Shown here: piece after piece, positions 22,704-31,130 of the stretch
Layout: each line of letters opens with the position of its first letter
Numbering within the stretch: position 1 is the stretch's first letter
Source: Amycolatopsis vastitatis
GTDB taxonomy: Bacteria > Actinomycetota > Actinomycetes > Mycobacteriales > Pseudonocardiaceae
Reading direction: 5' to 3'
Length of the DNA: 63,770 nt
Assembly: GCF_002234595.1 (NCBI RefSeq)
Contig: NZ_NMUL01000003.1
Coordinates: 1-63,770 of the forward strand
Notes under the pieces: generated by a model
Told to the model about the DNA's origin: nothing
Databases searched by the model: none
What the model saw: the letters and a program-made list of their open reading frames with translations, nothing else
Position numbers and translations under genes: made by a program

Positions 22704-24023
22704 TTAGACGGTGTCCGGGGAAGGTGTCTGCGGGCCGCGGATCCGGCGCGTGCCCACGTTACCGAAGGTACGGGCAAGGTCCATTTCGGACTCGAGCACG
22801 GCGGCCAGCCGCCGCACGCCCTCGGTGATGCGTTCCGGCGTCGGGTAGCAGTAGGACAGCCGCATCTGCCGGCTGCCGAAGCCGTCGGCGTAGAAGCCGG
22901 TTCCGGACGCGTACGCCACCCGCGCCGTCACCGCGCGCGGCAGCATCGCCTTCGTGTCGACGCCTTCCGGCACCGTCACCCAGACGTAGAAGCCGCCGTC
23001 CGGCTTGGTCCAGGTGCAGCCCGGCGGCAGGTGTTCGTCGAGCGCGGTCAGGATCGCGTCACGCCGTTCGCGGTAGTTCTCGCGGAACTTCTTGATCTGG
23101 CCCTTCCAGTCGTGCGTGGCCAGGTAGCGCGACACGATCATCTGGTTGAACGTCGGCGGGCACAGCGTCGCGGACTCCGCGGCGAGCACGAGCTTCTCGC
23201 GCACCGCGTGCGGCGCGAGCACCCAGCCGACGCGCAGGCCGGAAGCGAAGGTCTTGGAGAACGAGCCGAGGTACACGACGTTCTCGGGGTCGGTCGACCG
23301 CAGCGCCGGATAGGTCTGCCCGTCGAAGCCAAGCAACCCGTACGGGTTGTCTTCGACGACCAGGACGCCGTGGTCGCGGCAGATCTCCAGGATCTCCGCG
23401 CGGCGCTCCACCGCCAGCGTGACGCCGGCGGGGTTGTGGAAGTTCGGGATCGTGTAGAGGAACTTGACCCGGCGGCCGGCCTTCTCGGTCCGGTCGAGCG
23501 CCTCGCGCAGCAGTTCGGGCACCAGGCCGTGGTCGTCCATCGCCACGTGCACGACCTGAGCCTGGTACGCGGCGAACGAGCCCAGCGCGCCGACGTACGA
23601 GGGGCCTTCGGCGATCACGACGTCACCGGGGTCGCAGAACAGCCGCGTGACCATGTCCAGGCCCATCTGCGAGCCGACGGTCACCACGACGTCGTCCGGG
23701 TGCGCCTTGATGCCCTCCAGGGCCATGATTTCGCAGATCTGCTCGCGTAGCACCGGGACGCCGTGCGCCGAGCCGTACTGCAGCGCCACCAAACCGTCTT
23801 CCGCGATGATCTCCGCCACCTGCGCCGACAGCGTGTCGAGCGGGAGCGCCGCCAGGTTCGGCATGCCGCCGGCCAGCGAGACCACCTCGGGCCGGCTGGC
23901 CACCGCGAACAGCGCCCGGATCTCGGAGGCGGTCATCCCGGCGGTGCGCGCGGCGTACCGCTCGAGATGCGGGTCGAGGCTGTGGCGGCCGCTCTGCGGC
24001 TTGCTGGGGCGGTTCTCGGTCAT
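22704..24023 (-). CDS. PLP-dependent aminotransferase, class I/II
   Basis: A 439-residue fold-type I aminotransferase from ATG 24023; a longer frame to 24425 lacks a ribosome-binding site and runs into the divergent promoter gap. The motifs SLAGGMPN, YGSAHGVPVLREQI, TIPNFHNPAGVT and YLGSFSKTFASGLRVGW, with the PLP lysine in SFSKTF, identify it. It resembles 2-aminoadipate/aromatic aminotransferases of the LysN/ARO8 type without the MocR HTH. Substrate cannot be inferred. It is probably co-transcribed with the downstream Ddl-like gene, suggesting a shared role in amino-acid or cell-wall metabolism. Confidence 0.92.
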   Translation of the reverse strand: MTENRPSKPQSGRHSLDPHLERYAARTAGMTASEIRALFAVASRPEVVSLAGGMPNLAALPLDTLSAQVAEIIAEDGLVALQYGSAHGVPVLREQICEIMALEGIKAHPDDVVVTVGSQMGLDMVTRLFCDPGDVVIAEGPSYVGALGSFAAYQAQVVHVAMDDHGLVPELLREALDRTEKAGRRVKFLYTIPNFHNPAGVTLAVERRAEILEICRDHGVLVVEDNPYGLLGFDGQTYPALRSTDPENVVYLGSFSKTFASGLRVGWVLAPHAVREKLVLAAESATLCPPTFNQMIVSRYLATHDWKGQIKKFRENYRERRDAILTALDEHLPPGCTWTKPDGGFYVWVTVPEGVDTKAMLPRAVTARVAYASGTGFYADGFGSRQMRLSYCYPTPERITEGVRRLAAVLESEMDLARTFGNVGTRRIRGPQTPSPDTV

Positions 24024-24237
24024 CGACGATTCACCCGGGGCTCGGTGGACACGGTCACTCCCGCGGGAGCGGTGGAGATCCCATCGAGTGTAACCGGGCA
24101 CCCATCCGGGACCCCTGGCCTTTCGGTGCTTGTCACATCGGCCTATCCTCGACCGTGGCTCCCGTGTTCGTGCTGTGGCTCTTGCGCGGCTTGACGAACG
24201 GGCAGCCGGTCGGGAGCGCAGGTCAGGGAGGTCGCGG

Positions 24238-24882
24238 GTGTCGCGTCGCGTCGTGGGCGTCACACTGGACAACCTCGAGCATCTGCCGAAGAGCTGCCGC
24301 CAGTGCGTGTACTGGGAACTCGCCCCGCACCTGAAGAACCAGGCGGAGGAGTTCGGCGCCACCGAGGTCGAGAAGGAAGCCTGGGTCTCGAGCGTGCTGC
24401 TCGAGTGGGGTTCCTGCGGCCGCATCGTCTACAGCGACACGCTGCCGGTCGGGTTCGTGCTGTACGCCCCGCCGAACGCCGTCCCGCGCGCGCTGGCCTT
24501 CCCGACGTCGCCGCCGAGTGCCGACGCCGTGCTGCTGACGGCGTTCCAGGTCCTCCCGGAGTTCCGCGGCGGCGGCCTCGGCCGGATGCTGGTTCAGGCG
24601 GTCGCCAAGGACCTGACCAAGCGCGGTGTGCGCGCGATCGAGGCGTTCGGCGACGCCCGGCCCGAGGAGTCGGATCCCGATGGCGGCCACAGCTGTGTGC
24701 TGCCGGCCGCGTTCCTGCAGAGCGTCGGCTTCAAGACCGTCCGCCCGCACCAGAAGTGGCCGCGGCTGCGCCTCGAACTGCGCTCGGCGATCACCTGGAA
24801 GGAAGACGTCGAGGCAGCGCTGGAACGGCTGCTCGGCCAGGTGACGATTACCACCGCCGAGCCGAGCCTCGGTCGCGCCTGA
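24238..24882 (+). CDS. GNAT-family N-acetyltransferase (Rv3916c-like)
   Basis: A 214-residue protein with GTG 24238 preceded by GGGAGG. An N-terminal segment (VTLDNLEHLPKSCRQCVYWEL) with two cysteines is followed by a GNAT core, whose acetyl-CoA motif A is VLPEFRGGGLGRMLVQAVAKDL (about 103-124). It matches by position Rv3916c, the gene between parB and cwlM in mycobacteria. Substrate is unknown. It ends at the convergent gap in front of cwlM; two other genes were inserted between it and parB compared with mycobacteria. Confidence 0.88.
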   Translation: MSRRVVGVTLDNLEHLPKSCRQCVYWELAPHLKNQAEEFGATEVEKEAWVSSVLLEWGSCGRIVYSDTLPVGFVLYAPPNAVPRALAFPTSPPSADAVLLTAFQVLPEFRGGGLGRMLVQAVAKDLTKRGVRAIEAFGDARPEESDPDGGHSCVLPAAFLQSVGFKTVRPHQKWPRLRLELRSAITWKEDVEAALERLLGQVTITTAEPSLGRA

Positions 24883-24888
24883 CCTTCC

Positions 24889-24902
24889 CGCAAACGTTTG
24901 CG
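24889..24902. other. Perfect PurR-like palindrome
   Basis: CGCAAACGTTTGCG is a perfect 14-bp palindrome identical to the core of E. coli PurR/LacI-family operators. It lies 7 bases after the GNAT stop, in a convergent gap, so an operator role is doubtful. A longer version occurs at 37521-37538. Confidence 0.4.
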
Positions 24903-24941
24903 CCCCTGCTCCGGCGTGCCTGTAACGCGCGTGTGCACAAC

Positions 24942-25004
24942 TGTGGAAGAAGTGCCGAGTTATCCACAGAGCGCTGATAGGAGCGGTGGAAAAGCTGTGG
25001 ATGA
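24942..25004. promoter_or_regulatory. DnaA-box cluster in the GNAT/cwlM convergent gap
   Basis: Three boxes are seen: TGTGGAAGA (24942-24950), perfect TTATCCACA (24960-24968) and TGTGGATGA (24996-25004). The gap (24883-25090) holds no gene and no promoter is required there, so the cluster may titrate DnaA. Confidence 0.5.
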
Positions 25005-25090
25005 CTGCGCCGAAACCTGGGGACGAGCCGACGTCGTCCCCAGGGATGGTGGGGCAGGTGAAGGAGAGCCGCTAGGGGTTGTGGTCGGGC

Positions 25091-26239
25091 TTATTCGGCC
25101 TTCGCGAGCTCGTGCGCCAGGACGTCGGCGAACGTGAACGTTCCCGTCGGCTGGTCGCCCTCGCCGAGGAGGTACAGCCGCTTGACGGCGATGAGGATGC
25201 CCTCCGCGACGATGTCCCGGAACGCCGGGTCGCCGAGCTTGCGGGCGTCGTCCGGGTTCGTCAGGTAGCCGATCTCGACCCGGACCGCCGGGCAGCGGGT
25301 GCGGGTGAAGATCTCCCACGTCTTGTAGTGCGTGCGGCAGTCCAGCATGCCCGTGCGGGCCGCGACCTCGCGCTGGATGAAGCCCGCCAGCAGCTCGCCC
25401 ACCGTCGACGTCGTGCCGTTGCCGGTGCCGAAGTGGAAGCTCGCGATGCCCTGCGCACGCGGCGAGGGGTTGCTGTCGCTGTGCAGGGACAGGAACAGGT
25501 CGGCACCCGCGTCGTTCGCGAAGCGGGCACGCTCCAGCTCGGTGGGGCTGTGGTTCGGGCCGCGGGAGATCAGCGCCTCCATGCCGGTGGCCTTCATCCG
25601 GCCCTCCAGGCGGCGGGCCAGGTCCCACGCGATGTCGGCTTCACGCAGCTCGCCGGCGACCACGCCGAGGTCGTCGCCGCCGTGGCCGGGGTCGATCACG
25701 ATGCGCTTGCCGCGCAGCCGCGGCCCGGCCTGGCGCACCTGCTCCTGCTCGCGCAGGAACACGGGGCGCCCGCCCCGGGCCCGCGGCGACGACAGGCGGT
25801 GCAGCTCACGGATGGTCGCCGGGCCGCACATGCCGTCCGGCGTCAGGCGCATGTCGCGCTGGAACGTCTTGAGGGCGCGCTCGGTCTGGGCGCCGAAGTA
25901 CCCGTCGGGGCGGCCGGCGTCGAAGCCGAGCTCGGTCAGCCGCTCCTGCAGCGTGAAGACGTCGTCACCCTGGATCGGCGCCGCGATCGTGTACGACAGC
26001 GGGCGGCTGCCAAGGTGGTAGCTGGCGCCCTTGAGCGCCTGGAACGTGGCCGGACCCACGATGCCGTCGGTGATCAGCCCACGGCGCTGCTGGAAGGCAC
26101 GGACGGCGTGCTCGACGGCGACGTCGAACGTGTCGTAGTCGCCGGTGTCGGTGACCGGCGGGAGCAGGTCCATCCCGGCCAGGATGGACCTGATCTCGGC
26201 GACGTCCGGACCGGCGTCACCGCGGCGGAGTACCCGCAT
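25091..26239 (-). CDS. cwlM: Peptidoglycan amidase homologue CwlM
   Basis: A 382-residue protein from ATG 26239 (GGAG 4-5 bases upstream). It has two peptidoglycan-binding type 1 domains (about 5-70 and 85-150) and a zinc-amidase domain (about 175-360). The likely zinc ligands are His in IDPGHGG, Glu in ELREADIAW, His in SLHSDSNP and a catalytic Glu in VRVEIGYLTNP. There is no signal peptide. In mycobacteria CwlM stays in the cytoplasm, is phosphorylated by PknB and activates MurA; its threonines lie near the C-terminus, where this protein has GTFTF. A regulatory role is likely here by analogy. Its position next to trxA-trxB matches Rv3915. Confidence 0.9.
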   Translation of the reverse strand: MRVLRRGDAGPDVAEIRSILAGMDLLPPVTDTGDYDTFDVAVEHAVRAFQQRRGLITDGIVGPATFQALKGASYHLGSRPLSYTIAAPIQGDDVFTLQERLTELGFDAGRPDGYFGAQTERALKTFQRDMRLTPDGMCGPATIRELHRLSSPRARGGRPVFLREQEQVRQAGPRLRGKRIVIDPGHGGDDLGVVAGELREADIAWDLARRLEGRMKATGMEALISRGPNHSPTELERARFANDAGADLFLSLHSDSNPSPRAQGIASFHFGTGNGTTSTVGELLAGFIQREVAARTGMLDCRTHYKTWEIFTRTRCPAVRVEIGYLTNPDDARKLGDPAFRDIVAEGILIAVKRLYLLGEGDQPTGTFTFADVLAHELAKAE

Positions 26240-26464
26240 GCACTCCTCGCTCTTCCTCAGGCACCGATTCGGGGGCTCGATGCGTGGCAGGACTTCGGGA
26301 AAACCTTCGCTGGGACGCACCCAGGTCCTCTATTGTGCCTTGCCAACTCTCGGTGACAGCGCAGGCCCAGTAGGTAGGTCAAGGGCCCGATCGTGGAGTA
26401 CCCCCGGTGGCCGTCGTCACGCTGCATTCACCCACATCGGACAGATTCCCCCGAAGGACGGACA

Positions 26465-26503
26465 AACCCGGGGTCCGCGGGGGATTCCCGCAGGCCCCGG
26501 GTT
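26465..26503 (-). terminator. Terminator after trxA
   Basis: A long hairpin (26465-26481 with 26487-26503, two mismatches) starts 18 bases after the trxA stop, followed by TTTG on the minus strand. It separates trxB-trxA from cwlM. Confidence 0.8.
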
Positions 26504-26520
26504 CGCCGGGCTGGTTCGGT

Positions 26521-26844
26521 TCAGAGGACGTCGGCGAGATCCGACAGCAGCGCGGCCTTCGGCTTCGCGCCCACGATCTGCTTCACCGGCTTGCCGCCCT
26601 GGAAGAGGATCAGCGTCGGGATGGACATCACCTGGTAGTCACGCGGCGTGTTCGGGTTCTCGTCGATGTCGATCTTGGCGATCGTCAGCTTGTCGCCCTT
26701 CTCGGCCGCGATCTCCTCGAGCACCGGGGCGACCATCTTGCACGGGCCGCACCAGGTGGCCCAGAAGTCGACGAGGACCGGCTTCTCGCTGGTCAGGACC
26801 TCGTCGACGAACGTCGCGTCGGTCACCTTCACGGTGTTGGACAT
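26521..26844 (-). CDS. trxA: Thioredoxin
   Basis: A 107-residue cytosolic thioredoxin; the redox site is WCGPC in [13 protein letters not shown] (about 29-36) and the cis-proline loop is [11 protein letters not shown]. It reduces disulfides with electrons from TrxB. It follows trxB by 32 bases, with GAAGGAG as ribosome-binding site, and is most likely co-transcribed with trxB from the promoter at 27908-27934. It corresponds to trxC (Rv3914) in mycobacteria. Confidence 0.97.
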   Translation of the reverse strand: MSNTVKVTDATFVDEVLTSEKPVLVDFWATWCGPCKMVAPVLEEIAAEKGDKLTIAKIDIDENPNTPRDYQVMSIPTLILFQGGKPVKQIVGAKPKAALLSDLADVL

Positions 26845-26876
26845 GGTTTCTCCTTCAAGTGGTCGAAAGCCGGAAG

Positions 26877-27869
26877 TCAGTTGGTGCCCGCGCCGTAGCC
26901 GCCGCCGACCAGCTCGGCCGCCTCATGGGCGTCCGACTCGCCGTGCTCCGCCAGCCATCGTTCCGCGTCGATCGCGGCACTGCATCCCGAACCGGCGGCG
27001 GTGATCGCCTGCCGGTAGGTGCGGTCCACGAGGTCGCCGGCCGCGAAGACGCCGTCGAGGTTCGTGAAGGACGTCTTGCCCTTCGTGACCACGTAGCCGT
27101 CTTCGTCCAGCTCGACCTGCCCCTTCACCAGCTGGCTGCGGGGGTCGTGGCCGATCGCCACGAAGAAGCCGGACACGTCCAGGGTCGACTCGGAGCCGTC
27201 CCGGGTGTCCTTCAGCCGCAGGCCCTCGACCTTGCCGTCGCCGAGCACGCCGGTGATCCGCGAGTTCAGCTTCCACTTGATCTTCTCGTTCGCGCGGGCG
27301 CGCTCGAGCATGATCTTGGACGCGCGGAACTCGTCGCGCCGGTGGACGACCGTGACGGACTTCGCGAACTTCGTCAGGAAGGTCGCCTCCTCCATCGCCG
27401 AGTCGCCACCGCCGGCCACCACGATGTCGTGGTCGCGGAAGAAGAAGCCGTCACAGGTCGCACAGGCCGACACACCGCGGCCGAGCAGCTCCTGCTCGCC
27501 CGGCACGTTCAGGTACCGCGCCGCCGCGCCCATGGCGAGGACGACCGCGCGGGCGGCGTAGCGCTTGCCGTTCGCGTGGACGTACTTGACGTTCCCGGTC
27601 AGCTCCAGCGACTCGACGTCCTCCGCGCGCAGCTCGGCGCCGAAACGCTCTGCCTGCTTGCGCATCTCCTCCATCAGGTCCGGACCCATGATGCCGTCGC
27701 GGAAGCCGGGGAAGTTCTCGACCTCCGTCGTCGTCATCAGCGCGCCGCCGAACTGCGTGCCCTCGAACACCAGCGGTTCCAGCTGGGCCCGCGCCGCATA
27801 GACGGCAGCGGTGTATCCGGCAGGACCCGACCCGACGATGATCAGGTTCCTGATTTCCTCGGCAGCCAC
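26877..27869 (-). CDS. trxB: Thioredoxin-disulfide reductase
   Basis: A 330-residue flavoenzyme that passes electrons from NADPH to thioredoxin. The FAD motif [14 protein letters not shown] (about 11-24), the redox pair CATCDGFF (about 135-142) and the NADPH motif [13 protein letters not shown] (about 153-165) are present, and the C-terminal FAD motif [10 protein letters not shown] follows. The start is GTG 27869 with GGAGGT at ideal spacing. A candidate ECF-type promoter ends 38 bases upstream. It has a short Ala/Gly-rich tail. Confidence 0.97.
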   Translation of the reverse strand: MAAEEIRNLIIVGSGPAGYTAAVYAARAQLEPLVFEGTQFGGALMTTTEVENFPGFRDGIMGPDLMEEMRKQAERFGAELRAEDVESLELTGNVKYVHANGKRYAARAVVLAMGAAARYLNVPGEQELLGRGVSACATCDGFFFRDHDIVVAGGGDSAMEEATFLTKFAKSVTVVHRRDEFRASKIMLERARANEKIKWKLNSRITGVLGDGKVEGLRLKDTRDGSESTLDVSGFFVAIGHDPRSQLVKGQVELDEDGYVVTKGKTSFTNLDGVFAAGDLVDRTYRQAITAAGSGCSAAIDAERWLAEHGESDAHEAAELVGGGYGAGTN

Positions 27870-27907
27870 CCGTGACCTCCGCTCGTAGTGACCCGTGTAC
27901 CAGGCTC

Positions 27908-27934
27908 AACACGATCGTAGGTGGCCGTGTTCCC
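27908..27934 (-). promoter_or_regulatory. Candidate SigR/SigH-type promoter of trxB-trxA
   Basis: On the minus strand GGGAAC (27934-27929) and GTT (27910-27908) are separated by exactly 18 bases. This matches the GGAAT-N18-GTT pattern of the thiol-stress sigma factor SigR, whose best known target is trxBA. The GTT lies 38 bases before the trxB start. Confidence 0.6.
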
Positions 27935-27952
27935 GGGCGTGACAGCGCTCAT

Positions 27953-27997
27953 GGGGGTTCCGGGTGGCGGAGCCCCCGGCCCGGGGCGAAGCCCCGG
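27953..27997 (-). terminator. Tandem hairpins after the anti-sigma gene
   Basis: Two adjacent stems (27953-27961 with 27969-27977; 27981-27987 with 27991-27997, GAA loop) lie 13-57 bases past the stop of the anti-sigma gene. They have no T-run but are very stable. Confidence 0.6.
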
Positions 27998-28009
27998 ATG
28001 GCACAGCCG

Positions 28010-28810
28010 CTACTTCTCCCCGACGACCTTGTCGAACAACACAGCCGGATTTCCCGGTCCGCAGTCCGCGCCGAAGGCCACGAGCCGGAACTGGGCGAGC
28101 TTGCCGGTGGTCAGGATGATCATCACGCCCGCCTTGCCGCCGACGTTCACCGGCCGGATGCCTTCCGGGCGCACCTTCGGGTCGAGACCGGCGGCCGCGA
28201 TGCACGCGTCGAGGCGGTCCTCGTTCTGCAGCGGGCCGAAGTCGCGGACGCCGACCGCCTTGCCGACCAGGGCCTGGACGCCGCTGCCGTCGCTGCCCAC
28301 CGACGGGCCGGACGGGGGCGGTGCCGCGACGTTGGGGGTGCCGCTCTGCGGCGACGTGTTCGGGATCGCGACGGTCACGGCGACGATCGCCGCCGCGGCC
28401 GCGGTCAAGACACCGGCGGCCCAGCCGAGCCGCTTGTTCCGGCGCCGCCGGGCCGCCGCGAGGTCCACCACCGGGGCGTTCCCGGGCCCGGCCTGCTCCG
28501 GTGCCGTGCGCGGCGCAGGCTGTGCTTGTCCAGGAAAGGCGGCCGCTGCTTCGGCGGCCAGCGCCGCGTCGAGCCGGGCCGCGAACTCCGCGGGCATCCG
28601 CGGGGCGGGTGCGGCGGCGAGCGAGGCCAGGTCGGCCTGCGTGGCGTCGAGGGCGTCCAGGACCGCCCTGGCCTCCGGGTCGGCGTTGACCAGCGGCCAC
28701 AGCTCCGCCGCCCGCGCGTCGTCCAGGACGCCGGCGTGGAGGTCGGCGAGCACGTCGACAGACCAGGGGGGACCGACGGTCCCCCCGATCCCCCGGCTTT
28801 CGTCCGTCAT
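28010..28810 (-). CDS. Anti-sigma factor for SigM
   Basis: A 266-residue single-pass membrane protein. The N-terminal cytoplasmic part (1-125) begins with a short Asp-rich region and a helical section resembling actinobacterial anti-sigma domains (VLADLHAGVLDDARAAELW). A basic stretch (ARRRRNKR) precedes one helix (about 128-150). The external part (about 150-266) has a small C-terminal domain with two cysteines. Its start overlaps the sigM stop by 4 bases (ATGA), as with Rv3912/sigM in mycobacteria, where it holds SigM inactive. No zinc HxxxCxxC motif is visible, so it is not a ZAS-type factor. Confidence 0.85.
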   Translation of the reverse strand: MTDESRGIGGTVGPPWSVDVLADLHAGVLDDARAAELWPLVNADPEARAVLDALDATQADLASLAAAPAPRMPAEFAARLDAALAAEAAAAFPGQAQPAPRTAPEQAGPGNAPVVDLAAARRRRNKRLGWAAGVLTAAAAAIVAVTVAIPNTSPQSGTPNVAAPPPSGPSVGSDGSGVQALVGKAVGVRDFGPLQNEDRLDACIAAAGLDPKVRPEGIRPVNVGGKAGVMIILTTGKLAQFRLVAFGADCGPGNPAVLFDKVVGEK

Positions 28811-29430
28811 CGTCCCTCCCCGCTACCCGGCTGACGCCCGGCCCGTTTGCTTTCGTGAGTTGGGACGTTCGCAATCGCATCGGGGTTCCGCAGGTGCCCG
28901 AGAACCTTCGCGAGCTTCCCGCGGCCCCGGGCGCACCGGCTCTTCACGGTGCCTTCGGCGATGCCGAGCATCTTCGCCGTCTCGGCGACGGAGTATCCCT
29001 CGACGTCGACCAACACGATCGGGGCACGCTGCTCCTCGGGCAGCTGGTCGAGGGCTTGGCGCACCAGCAGGCTGGTCTCCCGCTCGGCCATCGAGTCGCG
29101 GGGCGTCGCCGGCTCGTTGAAGCCGGTCTCCGGCAGCGGCACGGTCGGCCGCGCCTGGCGGCGGCGGATCCGGTCGAGGCAGGCGTTCACCACGATCCGG
29201 TGCAGCCACGTCGTGACCTGCGACTCGGCCCGGAAGTTCCCGGCCGCGCGGAACGCCGAGATGAACGCGTCCTGCAACGCGTCGGCGGCCTCTTCCGGGT
29301 CGCGGACCGTGCGCAGGGCGACTGCCCACATGCGGTCGCGATGTCGCTGGACGAGTTCGCTGAACGCATGAGGGTCCCCCGCGGCGTGAGCCGCTATCAG
29401 ATCCGCATCCGTGGGAGCTGCAGCTGTCAC
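28807..29430 (-). CDS. sigM: ECF RNA polymerase sigma factor SigM
   Basis: A 207-residue group 4 sigma factor. Region 2 spans about 8-80 (LVQRHRDRMWAVALRTVRDPEEAADALQDAFISAFR) and region 4 spans about 125-180 (LDQLPEEQRAPIVLVDVEGYSVAETAKMLGIAEGTVKSR). It is followed by a tail with a Lys/Arg/Gln-rich end. The start is GTG 29430. It lies between the pseudokinase gene and its anti-sigma gene. In mycobacteria SigM controls ESX secretion and envelope genes; the same link here to the WXG100 island is speculative. Confidence 0.93.
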   Translation of the reverse strand: MTAAAPTDADLIAAHAAGDPHAFSELVQRHRDRMWAVALRTVRDPEEAADALQDAFISAFRAAGNFRAESQVTTWLHRIVVNACLDRIRRRQARPTVPLPETGFNEPATPRDSMAERETSLLVRQALDQLPEEQRAPIVLVDVEGYSVAETAKMLGIAEGTVKSRCARGRGKLAKVLGHLRNPDAIANVPTHESKRAGRQPGSGEGR

Positions 29431-29461
29431 CCGCGAGAGCCTACTGACCCTGTCGGGTGCG

Positions 29462-31051
29462 TCACCCCGCAGGCAGGAAGGTCAAGTCACCGATTTCGGT
29501 CATGAACTGCCCGTCGGCGTCGCCCAGCTGAGTGATCCAGACGATGAAGAATTCGCCCTGCGCCGGCTGGGCCAGCGGGATCGTCGTCTCGCCGTCCTTC
29601 AGGTCGCCGTTGCCGATCACCTTCGTGTCGGCCAGGTCGGGGTTCTTCCCGGTCGCCGACCGGATCTCGACCTTCGTGCCCGCGGTACCGGTGATCTTCA
29701 CCTGGCTGAGGTTGATCGGGTCCTGGAAGGCGACGATCAGCCCCACGCCCGGCTTCACGGCGGGCAGCTGCTGCCGGTACTTCTCCGTCCGCCAGACCGT
29801 GTCCGGCTTGCCGTCGATCGCGTACTTCGCCCGTCCGGTGTTGTCGCCCTTGCCCTCCGGGTTGTAGACGGCCACCGACTGCGGCGCCACCGGGGCGCCC
29901 ACGGCCGGCGGCTGCGAGGGAGGCGGCGCAGGCGGGGACGCGGGGGGCTTCCCGGCCTGCTGGCTCGACGCCGGCGGTTCGGCGACGTTGATCGTCGGCC
30001 CGCTCACCTTCGATTCGCCCTGGAAGGTGTTGATCAGCATCAGCCCGCCCCAGGCGAGGATGACGACGGTCGCGACCACCAGCACCGTGACGCCGAGGGC
30101 GAGCTTGCGCCGCCGGGCGACGTCCTTGACCGGCTTCTTCGTCGTCCACACCGTGCCGTCGGGCTCGGCCGGATCACCGCCGACGGCCTTGATCAGCTGG
30201 GTGCGTTCCTCTTCTTCGGCCACTTGGTCGAGGACGCGGAGGATGGCCGCGCTGGTGCGGATGCCGCCGTTGCCGCCGTCCTCGATCGTGCGCACGGCCA
30301 GCGACGACAGGTCCGCGGGGACCGTCGGGACCAGCTGGCGCGGCGGGACGATCCGGCCCTGCGGCGTCATCGGCGCCGCCGGGATCGCGGGCGGCCCGCC
30401 GGGCAGCGCCCAGCGGCCGGTCAGCAGCAGGTACAGGACCGCGCCGAGCGCCTTGACGTCGTCGCGCAGCGTCGCCTCCGGCAGCGGGCCGGGGAACGCG
30501 AGCTTCAGCGCGCCGTTCGGCGTCAGCCGCAGGCGCTGGGGGTGGTCGAGGCCGAGGACGAGCCCGTTCTGGTGCGCCTGTTCGACGGCTTCGGCCAGCG
30601 CCTGCACCATCCGCGCGGCCGCGGCGGGGGCCACCGGCCGCTGCGCGACGAGGTCGACCAGGTCGCTGCCCTTGGTCCACTCCGCGACGACGACACCGAG
30701 CAGGCCTTCGCTCGAGGTGATGCCGCTGCCGAGCGCGAGCACGTCCAGCACGCGGGCGACGCCGCCGTGGCCGAACTTGGACGCGTGCGTGGCGCGTTCG
30801 AGCGTCCGCCGGGCCAGGCGAGCGGCTTCGGGGTCCGCCGGGTCGCCGACCAGCAGGGTCAGCGCGACGTCCCGCTTCAGCTGCCCGTCGCGCGCACGCC
30901 AAAGGTGCGCGTCGCCCCGCTCGTCCACGCCGAACTGCGCGAGGAGGCGGTAGCGGCCGTCGCCGACCACACGCCCGGGGGCCAGCGATCCGACCTGGGC
31001 CTTGCCCACGTGGTTCGCACCCCCCGCCTGTTCGCTCCGCCTCGTGTCCAC
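29462..31051 (-). CDS. Membrane pseudokinase (C-terminal part of mycobacterial MviN)
   Basis: A 529-residue protein from GTG 31051, which has GGAG 7 bases upstream. Residues about 25-280 form a Ser/Thr-kinase-like fold (GRYRLLAQFG). The ATP lysine (VALTLL in place of VALKLL), the HRD Asp and the DFG motif are missing, so it is a pseudokinase. One transmembrane helix lies near 323-345, followed by a Pro/Ser-rich spacer. A C-terminal discoidin-like domain (about 400-529; KYAIDGKPDTVWRTE) is predicted to be external. In M. tuberculosis these parts are fused to MurJ in Rv3910, and the phosphorylated pseudokinase recruits FhaA. Here they are a separate gene 79 bases after murJ. Confidence 0.88.
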   Translation of the reverse strand: MDTRRSEQAGGANHVGKAQVGSLAPGRVVGDGRYRLLAQFGVDERGDAHLWRARDGQLKRDVALTLLVGDPADPEAARLARRTLERATHASKFGHGGVARVLDVLALGSGITSSEGLLGVVVAEWTKGSDLVDLVAQRPVAPAAAARMVQALAEAVEQAHQNGLVLGLDHPQRLRLTPNGALKLAFPGPLPEATLRDDVKALGAVLYLLLTGRWALPGGPPAIPAAPMTPQGRIVPPRQLVPTVPADLSSLAVRTIEDGGNGGIRTSAAILRVLDQVAEEEERTQLIKAVGGDPAEPDGTVWTTKKPVKDVARRRKLALGVTVLVVATVVILAWGGLMLINTFQGESKVSGPTINVAEPPASSQQAGKPPASPPAPPPSQPPAVGAPVAPQSVAVYNPEGKGDNTGRAKYAIDGKPDTVWRTEKYRQQLPAVKPGVGLIVAFQDPINLSQVKITGTAGTKVEIRSATGKNPDLADTKVIGNGDLKDGETTIPLAQPAQGEFFIVWITQLGDADGQFMTEIGDLTFLPAG

Positions 31052-31130
31052 CCGCACTCTCCCGTTAGCTCCCCGCCCCAAGGTTACCCAGAATACGACG
31101 CGGGAGTCGTCGCCTTCCGTACCGCAATCG

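Noticed and set aside
31052..31130. Frameshift that would restore a murJ-pseudokinase fusion
   Set aside because: The gap is 79 bases, with stop codons and a proper ribosome-binding site before the second gene; it does not look like a single-base error.
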